Made by a program: the position numbers and the translations under genes. A DNA stretch of 64,000 bases from Prosapia bicincta (Eukaryota > Arthropoda > Insecta > Hemiptera > Cercopidae). How positions within the stretch are numbered: the stretch's first letter is position 1; the number at the start of each line of letters is the position of its first letter. Below the pieces are notes generated by a model. That model saw only the letters and a list, made by a program, of their open reading frames with translations, was not told the DNA's origin and ran no database searches. Of this stretch, positions 60,641 to 64,000 are shown piece after piece. Where the stretch lies: contig JBAIZL010000005.1 in assembly GCA_036971475.1 (NCBI GenBank), positions 66,495,155 to 66,559,154 of the forward strand, written 5' to 3'.

Positions 60641-60658
60641 AACTTAATGAATTTCGTT

Positions 60659-60661
<3 letters not shown>

Positions 60662-60726
<65 letters not shown>
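60662..60726. repeat. (TA)n microsatellite
   Basis: About 32 uninterrupted TA units. Confidence 0.97.
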
Positions 60727-60727
<1 letters not shown>

Positions 60728-60822
60728 TTCACATCAAAACGAATTGTAATATCTATACAAAATGAATTCTCTAAAACATCCACGAATGCCACAAAAGTGG
60801 ACTACTTTATAAATTATTGTAT

Positions 60823-60917
60823 ACAGTGCTCAAACACGAGGGTAAAATAAATCGCTTATAATAAAGGTATTGTGAAGTACATATCCACAGGCGTGTCAAA
60901 AGAGTGTCCAAACGAGA

Positions 60918-60953
<36 letters not shown>

Positions 60954-61579
60954 TCGCGCACAAACACACACACAGAGGTCTAACACGAGGGTAAAATAAA
61001 TCGCTTATAATAAAAGTATTGTGAAGTACATATCCACAGGCGTGTCAAAACAGTGTCCAAGCGAGAGCGCACACACACACAGACACTTGCTCGCGCACAA
61101 ACACACACACACAGAGGTCTACTTGTATACAGTGCTCAAACACGAGGGTAAAATAAATCGCTTATAATAAAGGTATTGTGAAGTACATATCCAGAGGCGT
61201 GTCAAAAGAGTGTCCAAGCGAGAGCGCACACACACACAGACACTTGCTCGCGCACAAACACACACACAGAGGTCTACTTGTATACAGTGCTCAAACACGA
61301 GGGTAAAATAAATCGCTTATAATAAAGGTATTGTGAAGTACATATCCAGAGGCGTGTCAAAAGAGTGTCCAAGCGAGAGCGCACACACACACAGACACTT
61401 GCTCGCGCACAAACACACACACAGAGGTCTACTTGTATACAGTGCTCAAACACGAGGGTAAAATAAATCGCTTATAATAAAGGTTTTGTGAAGTACATAT
61501 CCACAGGCGTGTCAAAACAGTGTCCAAAAGAGAGAGCGCGCACACACACACACACACAGAGGTCTACTTGTACACAGAA
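60823..61579. repeat. ~155-bp VNTR with internal CA repeats, 5 copies
   Basis: Units begin at CACGAGGGTAAAATAAATCG 60835, 60984, 61141, 61296 and 61451 (149-157 bp apart). Each has a unique AT-rich half and a half of CA tracts around CTTGCTCGCGCACA. Length variation comes from the CA tracts; the first unit has the longest and the last lacks the CTTGCTCG part. Confidence 0.93.
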
Positions 61580-62152
61580 CAGTAAATTTTGAATTTATGA
61601 AACATTTACAAAAGATTATTTAGAATAAATTTTAGAATGTATATTATAACAAATAATAATAGTATGTATTTCTCTTTTTTATATATTTTAACTTTTGCGA
61701 AATTCATGCTATCGGTTTCAAGTTAGTCTCCAATTTACTTTTATTAAATAAGCCCTTTTTATTTACATTCACAAAATAATTATTTTACAGAACGTCTTAA
61801 AAAAGTAACCACGTCTTATGACCTCTCTGCTCAACGCTAATTATTTCAAGGCAGCCTATATTAAGGAAAGAAAACGTTTTCTGAAACCTCTCAGAGCTGT
61901 TAGTGATGCAATGGGAATATGGCAGAGTGTTTCGCGCACTCGAAGCGGTTAAAAGCTTTTCTTGACGAGAAATCTTATGCTTTTACCCTTTGTGCTACGA
62001 CTCAATGTTTTTACTCTAGGTGGTAGAATAGAAAGTGTGCTGGAATAACCGAAGCCGAGAAAACAGCACGATGTGATAAGTCGACTGGGAATGGTGACGT
62101 AATCCTCTAATAAGAATATACTTTTATAACTAAGGAACTGAATATCACTGAA

Positions 62153-62206
<54 letters not shown>

Positions 62207-62425
62207 CTATGTATATTATGATTGTATTACCTAGCACAATTTATGACGATTCAATTGTACAATTCTAAGAATGACAGCCTGTCTGTTGAGCAAAGAAACG
62301 AGCTTCATTCCCTCACAGTCATGCGAGGAGTTCACATTTAATTCTCTCCGTGGACATCAGTGTATATAATTGTATTATAATAGTTTTAACTATAGGTATA
62401 GTAGTATAATACTATACCGAGGAAA
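61580..62425. other. Anonymous DNA with (TA)n at 62156-62204
   Basis: No gene recognised. The stretch 61790-62110 is less AT-rich but without a coding pattern. Confidence 0.5.
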
Positions 62426-62429
62426 CATA

Positions 62430-63285
62430 AGGCCATGCCAACAACTCGAAACACATATAAACAAAATACACAAAAATATTCAGTTCACTGCAGAATTTGA
62501 AAACAACAAAACATTGAATCTCTTAGACATCACCATAACAAAAAATCAAAACAAACATGAATTCAACATATACCGCAAGCCAAACATGGCAGACACACTG
62601 ATACGCAATTCATCGAGCTATCCAATACAACATAAACACGCAGCATTCAAACATTTACGACACAGACTAAATAAAATACCTTGTCCACAACTAACTACAG
62701 AGAGGAACTAAACACAATCAAATATTTAGCTCACAAAAATGGACAATTATTTAATACACAAACTACACAGAAAAATACTGAACAAGAACAGTTACAACAA
62801 CACAAAAAACAAAAACACTAACATAAACAAATTCGTCACCCTCACATACATAAACAAACTCACAAATAAAATAGCACATCAATTTAAAAAAAAAAAAACA
62901 GGATACAATGTAGCTTACAGAAAGAAATGTGTAGCAACACATACAATAACCCAGGTGTATACAAACTAAAATGCAACAACTGCAATACGTTCTATATTGG
63001 ACAAACAGGCAGATCTTTCGCCGAAAGATATAATGAACACAAAAGCGCACTGCACACTACTATTGAATCCACCTTCGCAAATCACCTCATCGACACTAAA
63101 CACTCATGCAAAAGTATGGAAAATAACATGACCTTTCTCCACACAAGCAACAAAGGCCATAAATTAAACAAACTATAACAGTATGAAATATATAGACATA
63201 GCAACACAAAGAAAAATGACATCCTAAATGAACAAACACGACACAGATCACTCTTACTCTTCGATCACATCACTTCTAACTTTTA
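62430..63285 (+). pseudogene. Penelope RT thumb and GIY-YIG endonuclease, broken
   Basis: 62440-62711 reads NIQFTAEFENNKTLNLLDIT and FNIYRKPNMADTLIR, the part of the RT just after the catalytic motifs. A stop and frame changes follow through the linker (62712-62925). The endonuclease frame from 62927 reads NNPGVYKLKCNNCNTFYIGQ, then TGRSFAERYNEHKSALHT and FANHLIDTKHSC. A TAA after HKLNKL interrupts the tail, which continues QYEIYRHSN to about 63285. The catalytic RT motifs are absent. Confidence 0.85.
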
Positions 63286-63332
63286 AAAAAATGGTACGAG
63301 AAACCACAATTGCAGCATTCCTAGCAGCAAAA

Positions 63333-63376
63333 ATACGAGGCTGAAGAAGTCGTAAGACAAAAACGTTTCCTCTAAG
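63333..63376 (+). ncRNA. Hammerhead-like motif with GAAA changed
   Basis: CTGAAGA is at 63341-63347 with an extra A. Stem II GTC/GAC has a GTAA loop, and AACGTT is at 63362-63367. Stem I CCTC (63369-63372) pairs with GAGG (63337-63340). The G of GAAA is A, so activity is doubtful. Confidence 0.5.
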
Positions 63377-63424
63377 TGTAAGTTAATAGTTCAACAACTT
63401 TTAGTTAACAAAAAGTCTGGTTGC

Positions 63425-64000
63425 AAGTAATATCAAAAGCGTCATAAATAATAGTTTTAAAGTAAATTAAAGTGCTGTAACAATTAAAATTGCCTTTTTT
63501 TATAATATGTTACCCTCGAACAACAAAGGTACCTGACGCAGTCGGTAGGACATCTCAAGGAAGGTAACGAATACTACTTCCGTCGGCTTTAACCGTTAAT
63601 AGAGGAGCCCCTCTAAATCAGAGTGAACCTCTGTAATAAAAATTAATAGAGTGTATATCTACTATGGAGAACAAAAGATGATCGTGAATGGAAGGTTTTA
63701 GTGTATTGTGAATAGTGCAGTACAACAAAAATGCAGGGTTAAATTATACGATTTGACGAGCTTACGATTTTTGGATTTTGCCTAAAGTAAATCTTTAACA
63801 TTATTAGGTACTATATGTTCTATATGGAGATTAAGTACAAGAGTAATATCTAGATAATTTAGAAACCTATTTTATAATGATAGAATAATAACCCATTTAA
63901 TTGTAGGTCATATATTTTATTGTAGTATTATAATTGATTTGTTTTCAATTATCAATCTTTGAAATATATAACAACTAACTAGAATGATTTCTGTTTAGAC
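63425..64000. other. Anonymous DNA at window end
   Basis: No gene recognised. 63520-63640 is GC-richer, with a GAGGAGCCCCTC hairpin and a CAGTCGGTAGGAC stretch that recalls a tRNA D-arm, but no cloverleaf forms. Confidence 0.4.

Larger units (their letters stand above)
62430..63420 (+). mobile_element. 5'-truncated Penelope-like element, family B-like
   Basis: It starts inside the RT thumb and runs through the linker, endonuclease and a terminal repeat. It is related to the 5440-6500 element, but longer at the 5' side and without an inverted arm. Confidence 0.85.

Noticed and set aside
63520..63640. Possible tRNA gene or tRNA-derived SINE
   Set aside because: A D-arm-like stretch is present but no anticodon or T arm can be folded.

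Overview
This is AT-rich invertebrate (metazoan) nuclear DNA, most likely from an arthropod. The assignment rests on the mix of elements: Ty3/gypsy, a Jockey/I-like LINE and Penelope-like elements (PLEs) with hammerhead motifs. Long (TA)n, (TG)n and (CA)n microsatellites and homogeneous satellite DNA fit this. No host gene is recognised with confidence; one possible first coding exon lies at about 36.2 kb. The window is essentially an accessory, repeat-built region.

Layout. (1) 1-9632 and 22470-32286 are two copies, same orientation, of a ~9.6-kb segment. They look a few percent diverged by eye. Each carries a decayed LINE reverse-transcriptase fragment, a palindromic Penelope 3' fragment, and the start of a ~560-bp tandem array whose every unit carries a hammerhead-like motif. 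(2) Between the copies, on the minus strand, is a Ty3/gypsy-type retrotransposon with open gag (18824-20404), pro (17814-18851) and pol (14338-17871). Each frame is -1 to the one before, and a canonical slippery heptamer sits at the gag/pro junction. No LTR pair is seen; both edges of the block abut TG repeats. A palindromic Penelope fragment follows (21368-22630). (3) 33.2-43 kb is mostly anonymous AT-rich DNA with two palindromic Penelope-terminus elements, microsatellites and a minisatellite. (4) 43186-46148 is a homogeneous satellite of 19 monomers of 156 bp; every monomer carries a well-spaced splice-donor, branch and acceptor-like set. (5) 49.3-53.76 kb is a palindromic Penelope terminus followed by an internally deleted LINE. 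(6) 54.2-56.4 kb is a nearly complete but frameshifted Penelope element. It lies in or against a second gypsy-like element (56.4-59.1 kb), whose Gag carries six in-frame copies of a 56-residue segment. (7) 60.8-61.6 kb is a ~155-bp VNTR, and 62.4-63.4 kb is a 5'-truncated Penelope element.

The common thread is the Penelope terminal repeat. At least three sequence families carry a minimal hammerhead-ribozyme core (CUGANGA, stem II, GAAA, self-complementary AAGCUU or AACGUU), and the stem II sequences differ by paired changes. These motifs occur next to endonuclease ORFs, in palindromes and in a satellite-like tandem array. Several quoted ORF ends use non-ATG starts and should not be read as real translation starts.
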